Positions 1 to 11,000 of a stretch of DNA of 64,000 nucleotides are shown here, in pieces. Under the pieces are notes generated by a model, which was given only the letters and a program-made list of their open reading frames with translations, did not search any database and was not told the DNA's origin. Both the position numbers and the translations under genes were made by a program. The stretch comes from a virus. Position 1 is the first letter of the stretch. Each line of letters opens with the position of its first letter. Where the stretch lies: positions 19,392 to 83,391 of the IMG/VR virus record IMGVR_UViG_3300030103_002259; one strand, given 5' to 3'.

Positions 1-3000
1 TGAGCATTTGGTGCATACTCTCCATCACGTAGTATAGATTCTAATTTATTATATATTTTACTAATTTCCTCTGACTTTGTATTAGCTGTAGCTTTATAAG
101 GTAAAAAGTTAAGAGTAGGAGGTTTTGCTAACTCTTCTGCTTTTAAACGGTTTACTCTAGCTAACTCTTCATTAAGCTCATCAATTAAATAAACTTGTTG
201 TTTTAACCATCTATCCCTTAAAGTTTCATATTTATTAGGATCTACCTCTTTTAAATTTTCACTCTCCTCTAAATCAGTTACTAAAAATTCATCAAACTGA
301 AAAGTTATCTCTTCCTGAGCATCAACATCAAAATCTTTAAATGGTGTATCTGTAGTGTAAAACGCAGGAGCATTTATTTCTCTATCAGAAGATCTAAACT
401 CATCAGTCAACTTTTCTAAAAGAGCATCATACTCCTCATTAATTTGTTTAACAGACTCCTTATAAGATACATTTATTGGATCTAACAGATAAGCATCAGC
501 GTTTTCTCCAACTATAAGTTTATCAGTTTCAGCATCATTAATTTCTTGTTGAAGCTGATCTTTAACATCAGTCAAATATGCAGACAAAATTAACTTTTGA
601 AATGCAGCACCTACCTGAGTATCTCGTAATACAGACTCATCAACATCAGCTTTTATTTTATCAGCAGTCTTATTTAATTTTTGTAAGCTTTCTGGTATAG
701 TAATTAATCTTTCTACAGATTCTTGAAACTGTTCCTCAGTAATAAACCCTTCTGCAACTGTAGATTGATATGCAGCCTCCAGCAATACATAATCATTACT
801 TTCTAATTGATTTAGAATACTATTTAGTAGGTTCATTCTTGCAACTAAATCTATACGTTGTTGCTCAGTATCAACCTCTCTTTTATCAATCTCTTTTAGT
901 AGTTCATCAAGAGTATTACCAAACTTTTCTTTAAATGCAATATCAAACTCTTCTTTTTCATAATTAAGAGCTTCGGTTCTAGCAGCTTCTATCTCATTTT
1001 TTCTAGCCTCAAAAGTATCTTTATCAGTAACATCCTCTTGATCATCTCTCTGATAGTCTGCCTCAGCAGCCATTTCAAATAATTCTACATACTCCTCATA
1101 TAAAAGACTATCCTTATTTATTATTCTTTTGTTAGTTATATCTATAAAATAATCAGGTAGTTTATCATGATCTTCAACCCAGTCTGCAAACTGTTCTAGA
1201 TCTACAAAGATACCTTTATCTGCAAGCTCATTTATTAAAGCATTTTTTTCTATATTAGATTGATTAGCATCAACTATATCTTTAAAGTATTGCTCTCTAT
1301 TATTATAGAGATCTTTCATCCACTTAAAATTAGAATCAACATGCTCAAAGAAATCTTTTGGATTACTTAGTAGATTAATATATGTAGCAAGACCAGCATT
1401 TTCATTTTTAATAATGTGCATATTTAATAATGAATCAAATAAATTATCAAAACTTTCATTATCTAATTGCATCTCAAGCTTTGCTCTTTCTTGTGGATCA
1501 GAGACTAATGACATTAATAAATTTCTAAATGAATCTTTGTATCTTGAAAATTCAGTAGTTTTACCATCTTCAAAATCTTTCATCATTTCATTTAAGACCT
1601 GTATCTCAACCTCTTCTGGGGTCAATGATGGATCTTTTTCCATCATTTCAGTCTTAAGATTACTAACAATTTTATTTTTAAAGTATGCATTTATCAGATC
1701 ATTCTGAGCAGATTCATACTCTTTAAGAGCTTCTATTTTTGCTTGTCTAAATTCTAGGTCTTGATTGATCTCAGATTGATATTCTAAATTAGGATTAGAT
1801 CTTAAACCATCTAACTCAGTTTCTAACATTGCAATCTCTCTACTTAGCTTTGCAGGATCTACTAAAGAACTTACTTCTGAGAAGTTTAAGTTTTTAATAG
1901 CATCTACTTCACTTAGCATATTATAAAGCTTGCTTTGTGTTTTTAGGTTCTCATCAAAAGAACTTTGAAAAAAGACAAAGTTTTGTAGCGCTAATTGGTA
2001 CGCTCTATTATATATTTGAGCCTTCTGATAATCTTCACTACCTTTTTTAAAGTCATCTAAATTAATTTGATACTTCATTTTATCTCTAGCAGCACGGTAC
2101 CTCTTAGAAACCATCTCTGCAGACTGTATATTTGCATCTAAATCAGCTAGAGCTTTTTGACCCTGACCTGACTCAAGCCCCCAAGCTTCTTCAATATCTT
2201 TAGGACTAGCTTCTTTATAAGACTTTAAATTCTTTAAGAACATATCAAAAGTATTATTCTGTAAAGATGTCATAGCAGCACTCATAAATGCGGCAAATGC
2301 AGTATCTTTAGCCTCTTTCTCAGTTATTTCTTCTGAGTCTATTGTTTTAGCAGCTAGCATCTGATTTGCATAATTACTAAATCTTGGGTCAAAAAAGAAT
2401 TTAGCATCTTTATGCATTGTGTTTAAAGCATCTTTCATTTGATTAGCCTGTTCTTCTTGACTATCTAAATACTCTTGCCAATTATTTCTATGCTTATAAA
2501 ATCTATTGTAACCCATAGTGGCACCATTAACCAATCTACCTGGTAACTGTAAGATAGTTCCCATGGCAAAACCTGATGCAAATGTTTCAAAACCTTGAGC
2601 ACTAATTTGTTGATCTATACCATTACTTAATTGACCCAATACATATTGCATGTTTTTAGCGCTTGGGTCATAAAAAGTTTTCTTATAATATTGTTTAGTA
2701 GCTTCATTTAAAACATCTTGAGCAGTCTCTTGAAATCCTTCCATGACATTACCCTTAAAGTAATTCCATGCAGTATTACCCCATACTTTAGGCTTAGTAA
2801 ATCCTTTTAAAGCATTTTTAAAACCTATTTTTTCTATATTATATGCACCATCTACAACCTTTTTTCCTGGATCATATACAAGCTGGTATTCTCTATTAGC
2901 TCTACCTAAAACAGTAGTGCCCGCAGCCATCTTAGATGTACCTCGTAAGAAACTAGCTTGTGTAATAGAAGGGAATACAATCTTATTTGTATAAAAAACT

Positions 3001-4223
3001 AATGCTGAATTATGTAAAGAGTTTCTCCAACCAGCTGCATCAGCTTGTTGCATAAATTCACTCTGTAGTTCAGCACTTGGAGCAACACCATATTTGGAGT
3101 AGTAATCATTATATAATTCATCATATGTTTGTTGCTTAGTAAAACCACCCTCAAGTCTACCTTCAGAAATAGCCATATTCATATTCTTGACATCATTCCA
3201 AAAAGCGCCCGCAGTTCTTGAATATCTTGCTAGATTAGTTAAATTTTTAGAAGTTTTAATACCTTCATAAGTATTATCTAATGGGTTTATAAATTTACCA
3301 AAGTTTCCAGCAGCTTGTTTCCAAAGTTGTTTTGATTTTGCAACATTAGAATACGTTTTAATCTGCTTCATCATATTACCCATTGCTTTAGCAGATTGAT
3401 ATAATGATTTAGGTAGTCTTGCAAAGTTCTTAAACATACCTGTTACACCACCTAAAGCAGCGCCAGGAACAGCTCCAACACCACCTTCTGCTAAACCTAC
3501 AGCACCACCAATAAGAGCACCTTCTATAGCACCTTCTAATAATATACCAGCTGAGTAACCAGCACTTAAAACTAAATTATTTGTGAAACCACCTAATCCA
3601 CCCTTACTACTATAAGCAAGTTGATTTAAATAATCATATTCTGAAGCTTCTTCATCACTTGTATCAAAAGGACTTTTACCTTGCATCATATTACCATATG
3701 AATGCAAAGGACTCATAAAACCTAATCCTAGCATTGGTAAAGCAGCAACTTTCAATGTTCTACTTAGATCATCACCAAAGCTTGTATTATCATTATACCA
3801 AGACTCATTATCAATAAGTGGGTTAAATCCTATTTTATTATACGTCTCTTGACCATAAGCCTTATATCTATCTTTAAATGCACCTTTAGGAGATGAATCA
3901 AAAGTATACATAGGAGCATACGCTCTTTTGTTTTGTTGTGAATTTACTGTAGCTGCAGTTTTTCTAGATAAAGCCTCGATCCAATCACCACCTAAATCTG
4001 GATTAGTAGAATTTTCTTTAACATCTTGAGGTGTATAGTATGGTGGTAATCCCCCTGTATTTTTTTGAGTATCAAACGTAGTATTTTCAAAAGCATTAGG
4101 TACAGAATTAGGAAACATAGGTGTTAATTCATTAGACATACCTATTTTTGCAGGATCAAACATGTCTGTCATACCAGCCAACTCATCAACTTGACTATCT
4201 GGATTTAATTTTTCTTCTGCCAT
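1..4223 (-). CDS. Giant internal virion protein, partial (no stop in window)
   Basis: An open frame of 1407 codons starts at the ATG at 4223 (MAEEKLNPDSQVDELAGM) and runs off the left edge without a stop, so the protein is longer than 1400 residues. Residues about 210-260 are a hydrophobic Gly/Ala-rich stretch (repeated GA, GG and AG), like the membrane-active segments of phage internal or ejection proteins. The rest is mostly charged helix and coiled coil rich in Glu, Lys, Asn and Gln. It lacks the AQxGG motifs of its upstream neighbours. It lies 2 bp after the 1259-residue gene and is probably the next gene of the same operon. In crAss-like phages this position holds giant cargo or virion RNA polymerase proteins, but I see no DxDGD-type polymerase motif in the visible part. 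Internal/ejection role inferred. Confidence 0.75.
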   Translation of the reverse strand, partial: MAEEKLNPDSQVDELAGMTDMFDPAKIGMSNELTPMFPNSVPNAFENTTFDTQKNTGGLPPYYTPQDVKENSTNPDLGGDWIEALSRKTAATVNSQQNKRAYAPMYTFDSSPKGAFKDRYKAYGQETYNKIGFNPLIDNESWYNDNTSFGDDLSRTLKVAALPMLGLGFMSPLHSYGNMMQGKSPFDTSDEEASEYDYLNQLAYSSKGGLGGFTNNLVLSAGYSAGILLEGAIEGALIGGAVGLAEGGVGAVPGAALGGVTGMFKNFARLPKSLYQSAKAMGNMMKQIKTYSNVAKSKQLWKQAAGNFGKFINPLDNTYEGIKTSKNLTNLARYSRTAGAFWNDVKNMNMAISEGRLEGGFTKQQTYDELYNDYYSKYGVAPSAELQSEFMQQADAAGWRNSLHNSALVFYTNKIVFPSITQASFLRGTSKMAAGTTVLGRANREYQLVYDPGKKVVDGAYNIEKIGFKNALKGFTKPKVWGNTAWNYFKGNVMEGFQETAQDVLNEATKQYYKKTFYDPSAKNMQYVLGQLSNGIDQQISAQGFETFASGFAMGTILQLPGRLVNGATMGYNRFYKHRNNWQEYLDSQEEQANQMKDALNTMHKDAKFFFDPRFSNYANQMLAAKTIDSEEITEKEAKDTAFAAFMSAAMTSLQNNTFDMFLKNLKSYKEASPKDIEEAWGLESGQGQKALADLDANIQSAEMVSKRYRAARDKMKYQINLDDFKKGSEDYQKAQIYNRAYQLALQNFVFFQSSFDENLKTQSKLYNMLSEVDAIKNLNFSEVSSLVDPAKLSREIAMLETELDGLRSNPNLEYQSEINQDLEFRQAKIEALKEYESAQNDLINAYFKNKIVSNLKTEMMEKDPSLTPEEVEIQVLNEMMKDFEDGKTTEFSRYKDSFRNLLMSLVSDPQERAKLEMQLDNESFDNLFDSLLNMHIIKNENAGLATYINLLSNPKDFFEHVDSNFKWMKDLYNNREQYFKDIVDANQSNIEKNALINELADKGIFVDLEQFADWVEDHDKLPDYFIDITNKRIINKDSLLYEEYVELFEMAAEADYQRDDQEDVTDKDTFEARKNEIEAARTEALNYEKEEFDIAFKEKFGNTLDELLKEIDKREVDTEQQRIDLVARMNLLNSILNQLESNDYVLLEAAYQSTVAEGFITEEQFQESVERLITIPESLQKLNKTADKIKADVDESVLRDTQVGAAFQKLILSAYLTDVKDQLQQEINDAETDKLIVGENADAYLLDPINVSYKESVKQINEEYDALLEKLTDEFRSSDREINAPAFYTTDTPFKDFDVDAQEEITFQFDEFLVTDLEESENLKEVDPNKYETLRDRWLKQQVYLIDELNEELARVNRLKAEELAKPPTLNFLPYKATANTKSEEISKIYNKLESILRDGEYAPNA

Positions 4224-4225
4224 AA

Positions 4226-7200
4226 TTAATCATTATAGTTAAACCCAACATTAGATGGGGTCATACCAAATACCTTTTCTGCATTAGCAATAGCTTCTTC
4301 ATTACCTTCCTTAACAAACTTTTTATACATCATTTGATTTTGCATAGAAGCTGCATTTATTGCTTCCATCATACTTCTTTGAATATCCTCAAGTGTTGAA
4401 CCATTTCTATTTACACCATAAGATAAAGGTTGAGGTGATGAGGTTTTAATTGTACCATCTGCCATTAACCCCTGCAAAGTAAAAATACCTTGATGTGTTA
4501 CCCCAGGGACACCATCAATTTTTTGTATAATGTAAGAACCTGCATTATAAGGATCTTGATATTCAATTTCACCAAGAGCATTTAAAGCCATTTCTAATGG
4601 TGTTTCTTTATTTGTAGTTATAAATTCATTAGCCCATTCATTTTTTGGAGCAATAAATGTTATACCATTACTCATAATATTATCAATAGATGCATTGATA
4701 GCGCTTTTATCATCAGTCTCACCCTCATAATTTTGATATGGTACTGACTTAATATTCTCTTCTAAAAACTTTCTACTTGGAAATATAGTAATTGCATTTG
4801 TATTTCTATCTTCCATAGCTATACGCGAGTTACTAATTTTAATAGGATCTATTTTAGAACCAGCTTTAATTGCATTTTGAAATAAAGTTTCTACAAGACG
4901 CACAGCCTTATTTGGTTCCAAATCATGTTTAAATCTACCATCTTCTTGTGACTCAGGTTTTGCTAAACCAACAGTACTAACTCTATAATTACCTACTTGA
5001 TTAAAAGTAATTTTATTTAGATCTTGTATAATACCTTGGAAATCTCTAAAACCTTGGCTTTGTGGATCTTGCATATTTACATATCTATCTTCAAAGTTAC
5101 TAGCTAATGAAGCTTTTCCACCAATAGCGCCTGAACTAATACCATTAATCATAGTAATAAGTCCTGTTTCTTTATTTGGATCATAGACAATACCATTATA
5201 AGCTTCATCTAAAACAGATTCTATATCATTAGCAAAAGAGCTTGCTTGTTCAACCTCTCCAGCAGCAGTATTATTTTGTTTTTTCCATTCTGCAGCTAAC
5301 TCATCTCTATAATCTGAAACTGAATCATAACCTGAAGCTCTTGGTATATCCCAATAATCAGCTGTATTAATTAATTCAGGTTCAGATTCTAAACCATACT
5401 GTCGTTCTAATGATTGCATAGTAGCATCATTATCTATATATCTATTTAGCTCTTCCCATTGCTCACTACTTAAACCTTTTGTTTCATTCCAATCAGTTCC
5501 CTTTTTAATTTTACCTACAACTTCTCTTTCCTTAATGGCATTTTTTTCAAGTATCTTAGGTAAAATGTTTTCTAAAACATATGATTCTACATCAGGACCA
5601 GCATAATCAGTACCATCAATATTTACTAACTCATCCACATCCTCTAATTCTCTACCATCTTGTATAGCAGTTTCATTTTCTCCTAACTTTCTAACAAGAC
5701 CAGCTCCATCAAAATATTGTTCCTTATAATATTCAGCTAAATCATGTATATCATCTTCATCTAAAACATCAGAATACTTTTTAGTCAAAGCTATTTTTAA
5801 ACCATCCATTACTTTAGATGAATTAATATCATAGATTTTTTCATTAGCCTGTTCCAGTTGAAGATATTGTTCAAACTTCATTCTAGAATCTACTAGTTTA
5901 GGTTCAGATACTAACCATCTATCAGATGTAGTAGATCCTGCGTTTTTTATTAACCAATTTTCCCAACCATCATGAGCAAAAGTATTTTGCATCATACTTC
6001 TACCTTTAGTCTTATCTTTAGTCCAAGTTTCATACATTTTTTGAAACTTATCAAAAGCTTTTTCATTTGCATCTTCACTATAAGTTCCTGGCCTTTCAAA
6101 TAATGTATTTGGATTTAATTCAGATTGTCCAGTAAACATTTGAGCTGTCATTAACTCACTTATGCCAGGGGCAAACCTATCTGGATTAGGTCTAAGTGTT
6201 ACCTGACTACCATCTTGTAATGTACCAATATATCCATTAGGAGATTTTACAACGTCCTTATATTTACCTGTGGACATATAAAACTCCTTAGTACTCATTT
6301 CTTTTATCTTTCTACCAATGGCACTATTAGGATCTAATCTATCATTACCACCTTTAACTGCCATTTCTCTAGCAAAAGTTCCAACACTAACTAAATTTTT
6401 ATCAGTTAAAATTTGATTCAACTCTTTTTTAGTAATTGCATTTGTTTTAACTAAGTTATGCAAAGTTGTATATAGCGCATCATAAAATGGATCTTTGGCA
6501 GCACTCTCAGAGTTCTTTAACATTTCTGCATTCAATGCTGCTAAATCTATAGGATCTTCAGTTGTGCTTCCTGGATCACTACTTTTTCTTTCAAAAGTTT
6601 TATCATAGTCATCATTATTAACTAATGTACCACCAAGTAAAGGGTTTTTAGGATCAATAGCTTTATATTGAAACTTACCATTTTTTATACCCCAGTCTAT
6701 ATATTTTTGATGAGCTTTTGCTTTTGCTTTTAATGTATTCTCATACTCAATTTGACTTCTTTTGTATTTATTTTTTATTCTCTCCAACCCAAGTTTACTT
6801 AAGTCTTGTTCATATACAGCATCTATAGTAGAATAACCTTGCGCAGCCAAACCAATATCTGCACGAGCAAACTGAGAGGCCATACCTGCATCTACCTTCA
6901 TTCTAGCTAAATCCATATTCTGAAGATTTAAACCCCCAGATTGACCTTGAGTAACTGCAGTTCTATTAGCATCATTGAGTTTAGCGTTTAGTTTACGTGT
7001 ACTCATCAAGATTGCTTCTTGTACTGTGGCTCCAGAAGCCAATGCTTCTAAATATTTTTTTTGTTTAGGATTTACATTACCAGCTTCTATAGCATCTTCA
7101 ACTTCATTAGACTTTTGTTTAGTAACTTTTAAATCTTCAGCAGCTAATTTATTTTGATCATTTGCTTGGTTAGCTAACCAGTTATATTGTTTTTCTAAAT

Positions 7201-8005
7201 AAGCTTTTTCTGCAGCGTTTTTATCAGAACCATATTCACCTAAATGTTGGTTAATCCAGTCCTTTCTTTCCACATATGCTCTTACTCTATATATATCCTG
7301 AAGCTTTGGATTTTTAGCATACTCTGCAATAAACATTTGATTTAATGTTGGTATCAACTGTTGACCGTTTCTTGCAGTAATAGTTATATCACCATAAGGA
7401 TCTTTTTGACCTTGTTGATTTACATTATATTTAGATTGAGCTTTAATGCCTAGCTTTTTAGCCATGTCCATATAATGCTGCACTGAATTAATATATGGTG
7501 TATACTTAACATTATTAAAACCCAATGTTTCCTCTAAAGTAGCATCAGCAAAATCTTGCATCTGATAGTTAATAGCTTTAATACCTTGAGGCCACCATTG
7601 AGAAGATAACTTTTCATCTTGAGAGTTTTGCAAAGAGTTAGCTCTTGCCAATACATTATAAGCATTCTTTGTATATGCCATATCTTTCATCAAGTACTTA
7701 TCTTCATAGAATGGTCTAAATACTTGTGTAGCCTGCTGTACATTTTGTTGTAATGATAAATCAAGATTAGTTACCTTCTTTAAGTTATTATCTATATCTC
7801 TAAGTAGAACATCCTTTTTTTCTTTATTTAGATTGTGAGTCAAAGGAGCATTGATAATATCAGAATAGATATTATTAAGTTCATTATAGTTTTTATCATA
7901 CTGATTTTGCTTAGTCTGCAAAACATTAGCATAAAAGTTAAAGTCAGGCTGAAAAGGCTGATAATCTGGTATGTAATCTGTTACTCCCTGTAAATACGTT
8001 GCCAT
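4226..8005 (-). CDS. Giant internal (cargo/ejection) virion protein, 1259 aa
   Basis: This is a 1259-residue protein, largely helical and rich in Asn, Gln, Lys and Tyr, without obvious transmembrane segments or enzyme motifs. The N-terminus is Tyr/Phe-rich (GVTDYIPDYQPFQPDFNFY) and is followed by long amphipathic helices. This is the look of internal proteins that are unfolded for ejection through a short tail. It has none of the AQxGG motifs that mark the four giants upstream. The start at 8005 follows a 59-bp AT-rich gap after the 1102-residue gene, and the partial giant gene follows 2 bp after its stop. By position in a crAss-like late region it should be a capsid cargo protein. No function is recognised and the role is inferred from context. 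Confidence 0.75.
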   Translation of the reverse strand: MATYLQGVTDYIPDYQPFQPDFNFYANVLQTKQNQYDKNYNELNNIYSDIINAPLTHNLNKEKKDVLLRDIDNNLKKVTNLDLSLQQNVQQATQVFRPFYEDKYLMKDMAYTKNAYNVLARANSLQNSQDEKLSSQWWPQGIKAINYQMQDFADATLEETLGFNNVKYTPYINSVQHYMDMAKKLGIKAQSKYNVNQQGQKDPYGDITITARNGQQLIPTLNQMFIAEYAKNPKLQDIYRVRAYVERKDWINQHLGEYGSDKNAAEKAYLEKQYNWLANQANDQNKLAAEDLKVTKQKSNEVEDAIEAGNVNPKQKKYLEALASGATVQEAILMSTRKLNAKLNDANRTAVTQGQSGGLNLQNMDLARMKVDAGMASQFARADIGLAAQGYSTIDAVYEQDLSKLGLERIKNKYKRSQIEYENTLKAKAKAHQKYIDWGIKNGKFQYKAIDPKNPLLGGTLVNNDDYDKTFERKSSDPGSTTEDPIDLAALNAEMLKNSESAAKDPFYDALYTTLHNLVKTNAITKKELNQILTDKNLVSVGTFAREMAVKGGNDRLDPNSAIGRKIKEMSTKEFYMSTGKYKDVVKSPNGYIGTLQDGSQVTLRPNPDRFAPGISELMTAQMFTGQSELNPNTLFERPGTYSEDANEKAFDKFQKMYETWTKDKTKGRSMMQNTFAHDGWENWLIKNAGSTTSDRWLVSEPKLVDSRMKFEQYLQLEQANEKIYDINSSKVMDGLKIALTKKYSDVLDEDDIHDLAEYYKEQYFDGAGLVRKLGENETAIQDGRELEDVDELVNIDGTDYAGPDVESYVLENILPKILEKNAIKEREVVGKIKKGTDWNETKGLSSEQWEELNRYIDNDATMQSLERQYGLESEPELINTADYWDIPRASGYDSVSDYRDELAAEWKKQNNTAAGEVEQASSFANDIESVLDEAYNGIVYDPNKETGLITMINGISSGAIGGKASLASNFEDRYVNMQDPQSQGFRDFQGIIQDLNKITFNQVGNYRVSTVGLAKPESQEDGRFKHDLEPNKAVRLVETLFQNAIKAGSKIDPIKISNSRIAMEDRNTNAITIFPSRKFLEENIKSVPYQNYEGETDDKSAINASIDNIMSNGITFIAPKNEWANEFITTNKETPLEMALNALGEIEYQDPYNAGSYIIQKIDGVPGVTHQGIFTLQGLMADGTIKTSSPQPLSYGVNRNGSTLEDIQRSMMEAINAASMQNQMMYKKFVKEGNEEAIANAEKVFGMTPSNVGFNYND

Positions 8006-8064
8006 AATTTATTGTCTATTTGTAAATCTATTAAAATTTTATAAGTTTAATAAATGTTTAAAGT

Positions 8065-11000
8065 TTATAATATAAATGGATATACATTACTTGCATAAAC
8101 AAACCCACCATCATCATATACATATCCGCCTTTCTGATTTCCTTGTATTGGAAGATTACCAGCATTAACACCACCATATCCTGGAGGTGTCCCAGAATTA
8201 CTAACAGATGTAGCACTAGCTTGCAACTTCTCTTTCATCTCTATACACTGTTTTATTTCTGCTTCACTAGTTGCACCTTCATTCTGACATTCTGTTTTTA
8301 ATTCACCATAGCTCTTACGAACAGTTGAACGTTTACCAGTCATATCTCTACCACCTTTAAATGCTAAACTACCTCCATCAGCTGGATTAATATCATACTG
8401 CTCATTCAATGCATTAAGATTCTGTTGCTTCTGTCTATTTGTAATAGCATTTGTATACAGATTTCTTAAGTTAGTTCTAGCAGCTAACTTAGCATTATCA
8501 AACTGTTGATTAGCTACAGTGGTTTGATCATACAAGTTCTGACTTATCTGTTGATTAGTAAGTTGTTCTTGATTTCTGATACCAACCTTTTGTTGCTCAT
8601 TAGCATTAGCAGCAGCTATGTTATTTACGTTATACTGATTTAATGTATCTGCAGCTTGTTTAGCAGCTTGACCTTGTATACTAGCAGCTCTTGCAGATTG
8701 AGCCTGTGCTCCAGCAAACTGACTAATTGCTTGCGTTTGTATATTAGCCTGTTCAGCTTGTGCTGCAAGCTCTCTAGTTGGATCAGCATATATAGCATCA
8801 GGTTCTTCAAGATCTACTCTTGGCGCCCAAGGCATATATTTTTTAATACCCATTAAATCACCAAAGGCTCCAGTAGTTTTAATTGTATCTTGTAGCCACC
8901 ATGGAGCTGGTTCATCTTCTACAAGTATATTTTCATTCTCTTCACATGGTAAACAATCACCTGTTGCAGGGTCCACACCTACATCTATTATACTACCATC
9001 TTTTTTCTCACATGGACATTTCTTTTTATCCTCTTTAGGATCACATGGACATTTACCATTCTCATCTTTTTCCATATAGAAATCACCATTAGGATCATCA
9101 CATTGACAACCATAATCTACACTAGTTGATTTTATACCTGTAAGTTCTCCAGCAGTAGTGTTACCATATACACTTGCATATCTATTACTACCACGCCCAT
9201 TTGGATCTAATTCTTCAGGCTGTACTATACCATCACCATCTAAATCTAAACTTTCAAAATCATCTATAGGAGATACATTAGTACCAAGATAACCTCTCAT
9301 TCCAGTTTCATCTGGATCACCCTCTTGTTGTTGACCCATAAAGTTTCTAATAGCAAATTGTGTATCTGCATCATAACTACTTGCATTATTCATCATATTA
9401 GCATATGCATGAAAACCTGCTTGTTGAGCCGCTCTACTATTTTTACCATCACCTAGTTCACCGCTTCCAGAACCCATTTCTAAAGGTTCACCTATAGCAG
9501 TTGCTATTTGACCTAAAGAAATATTATTAGGATTTACTAAATCACCATTTCTATCACGTCTACCATATTCTTCAGCTATAAACTTTTTAGCTGAATTAAA
9601 TTCTGTTTGAGTAGTTATAGGTGTACCTGTTTCAGGATTTACTATATCCATACCAGAATTTATACGAGCCTCTACATCAGGCCAACTTCTAAAACCTTTA
9701 CCACTATTACTAAATAATACAGGATCAATTTGTTTAGCTTTAAACATCAAGTTCCTTTTCTGCATCTTCATGAACTGTTCAATTCTTTCATCTGGGTTAA
9801 AAGCTCTTAATGATGCTTCATTTGCTGTTTTAGCAGCAGCATTTCTATAACCACGAACATCTGATATTGAATTTTCGTATTCTTTATTAAATTGATCTCT
9901 AATCTTAGGGTCTTTAAAACCTTCTTTTAAAAGATAATATTGAATAGCAGCCGCTTTACCAGAAGGAGTTGTGCCAAAATCAGTACCCATAGTTTCTTCA
10001 TCATAATCAGGAGTAACCCCTGTTTGATATTTACCTATACTTTTGGTACCATCAGCATTAACTCTAATAATTTTTTTTCCGTCTTGATTTGCTTGCCAAG
10101 CTTTTCTTTCATAATCAGGATCATTAACATTAATTTCTACACCATTCTGTGCTTTAGGTATAGATCTACCTACAGAAGCTTTAGGTGTATCATAAAATGG
10201 CATATCATAACCACCCATCATCATACCATACATAGCCATAGGCATACCACCATATTGTTTCTCTGATATTTTTGGCGCATCTATACCATATTGTTCTAAT
10301 CCTTGATAAAATAAATCTAAATCATTAGACCACTCAGTATTATGAGGACCTTCTGTTAAACCTTCTTCCATTAACCTCACAATACCTTGTAAGTGATCGG
10401 GATTATTATAATCTTTTACCAGACAATCTAAGCAAAACTTAAATGTGCCATCAGCATTCATCATATCAGGATCCTGATTCCACATGTCAGGATTATTTAT
10501 AAAGTAATCATACTCTCCTCTAGCATAATCATAAAAACTTTGTGGCTCATCTTGAACTTCAGCTTGTTGTACATCAATGCCATTTTGAGCTCTTAAAATT
10601 CTTCCACCAAAAGACATTGATGGTTGTGCAACAGGAGCTTGATTCATTTCTTCTGCTTCAGCAACATCTTCACTCATCTCACCATCTTCTCCACCACCTT
10701 CTTTTTCTTCAACCTTTTTTGTTAATTGTTGATTTACTGCTTTTAACTGAGGGTTAACAATATCAGCCTCCTCAATATTATAGATTTTTGCAGCGGGCTG
10801 TGCAACAGCAGGTAAACCTTGCGGCATACCTTTCATAGACTCTTGTACTAAAGCTAATTCAGCTAGTTTAAGATTATAATTCTTAATCATTAACTCAGCT
10901 GTTTTTCTTGATAACTGATCTGAATCAGGATCTTCTAAAATTTTTCTATACTTATTAATATCATATTGTTTAGCAATCTTAGCAGGAGTTAAAGATTTTT

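Noticed and set aside
9211-9246. DLDGD in the 1102-residue protein as a DxDGD RNA polymerase active site
   Set aside because: The context is a full EF-hand loop (Asp at 1, 3 and 5, Gly at 6, Glu at 12) and the surroundings are not polymerase-like. No virion RNA polymerase can be claimed in this window.
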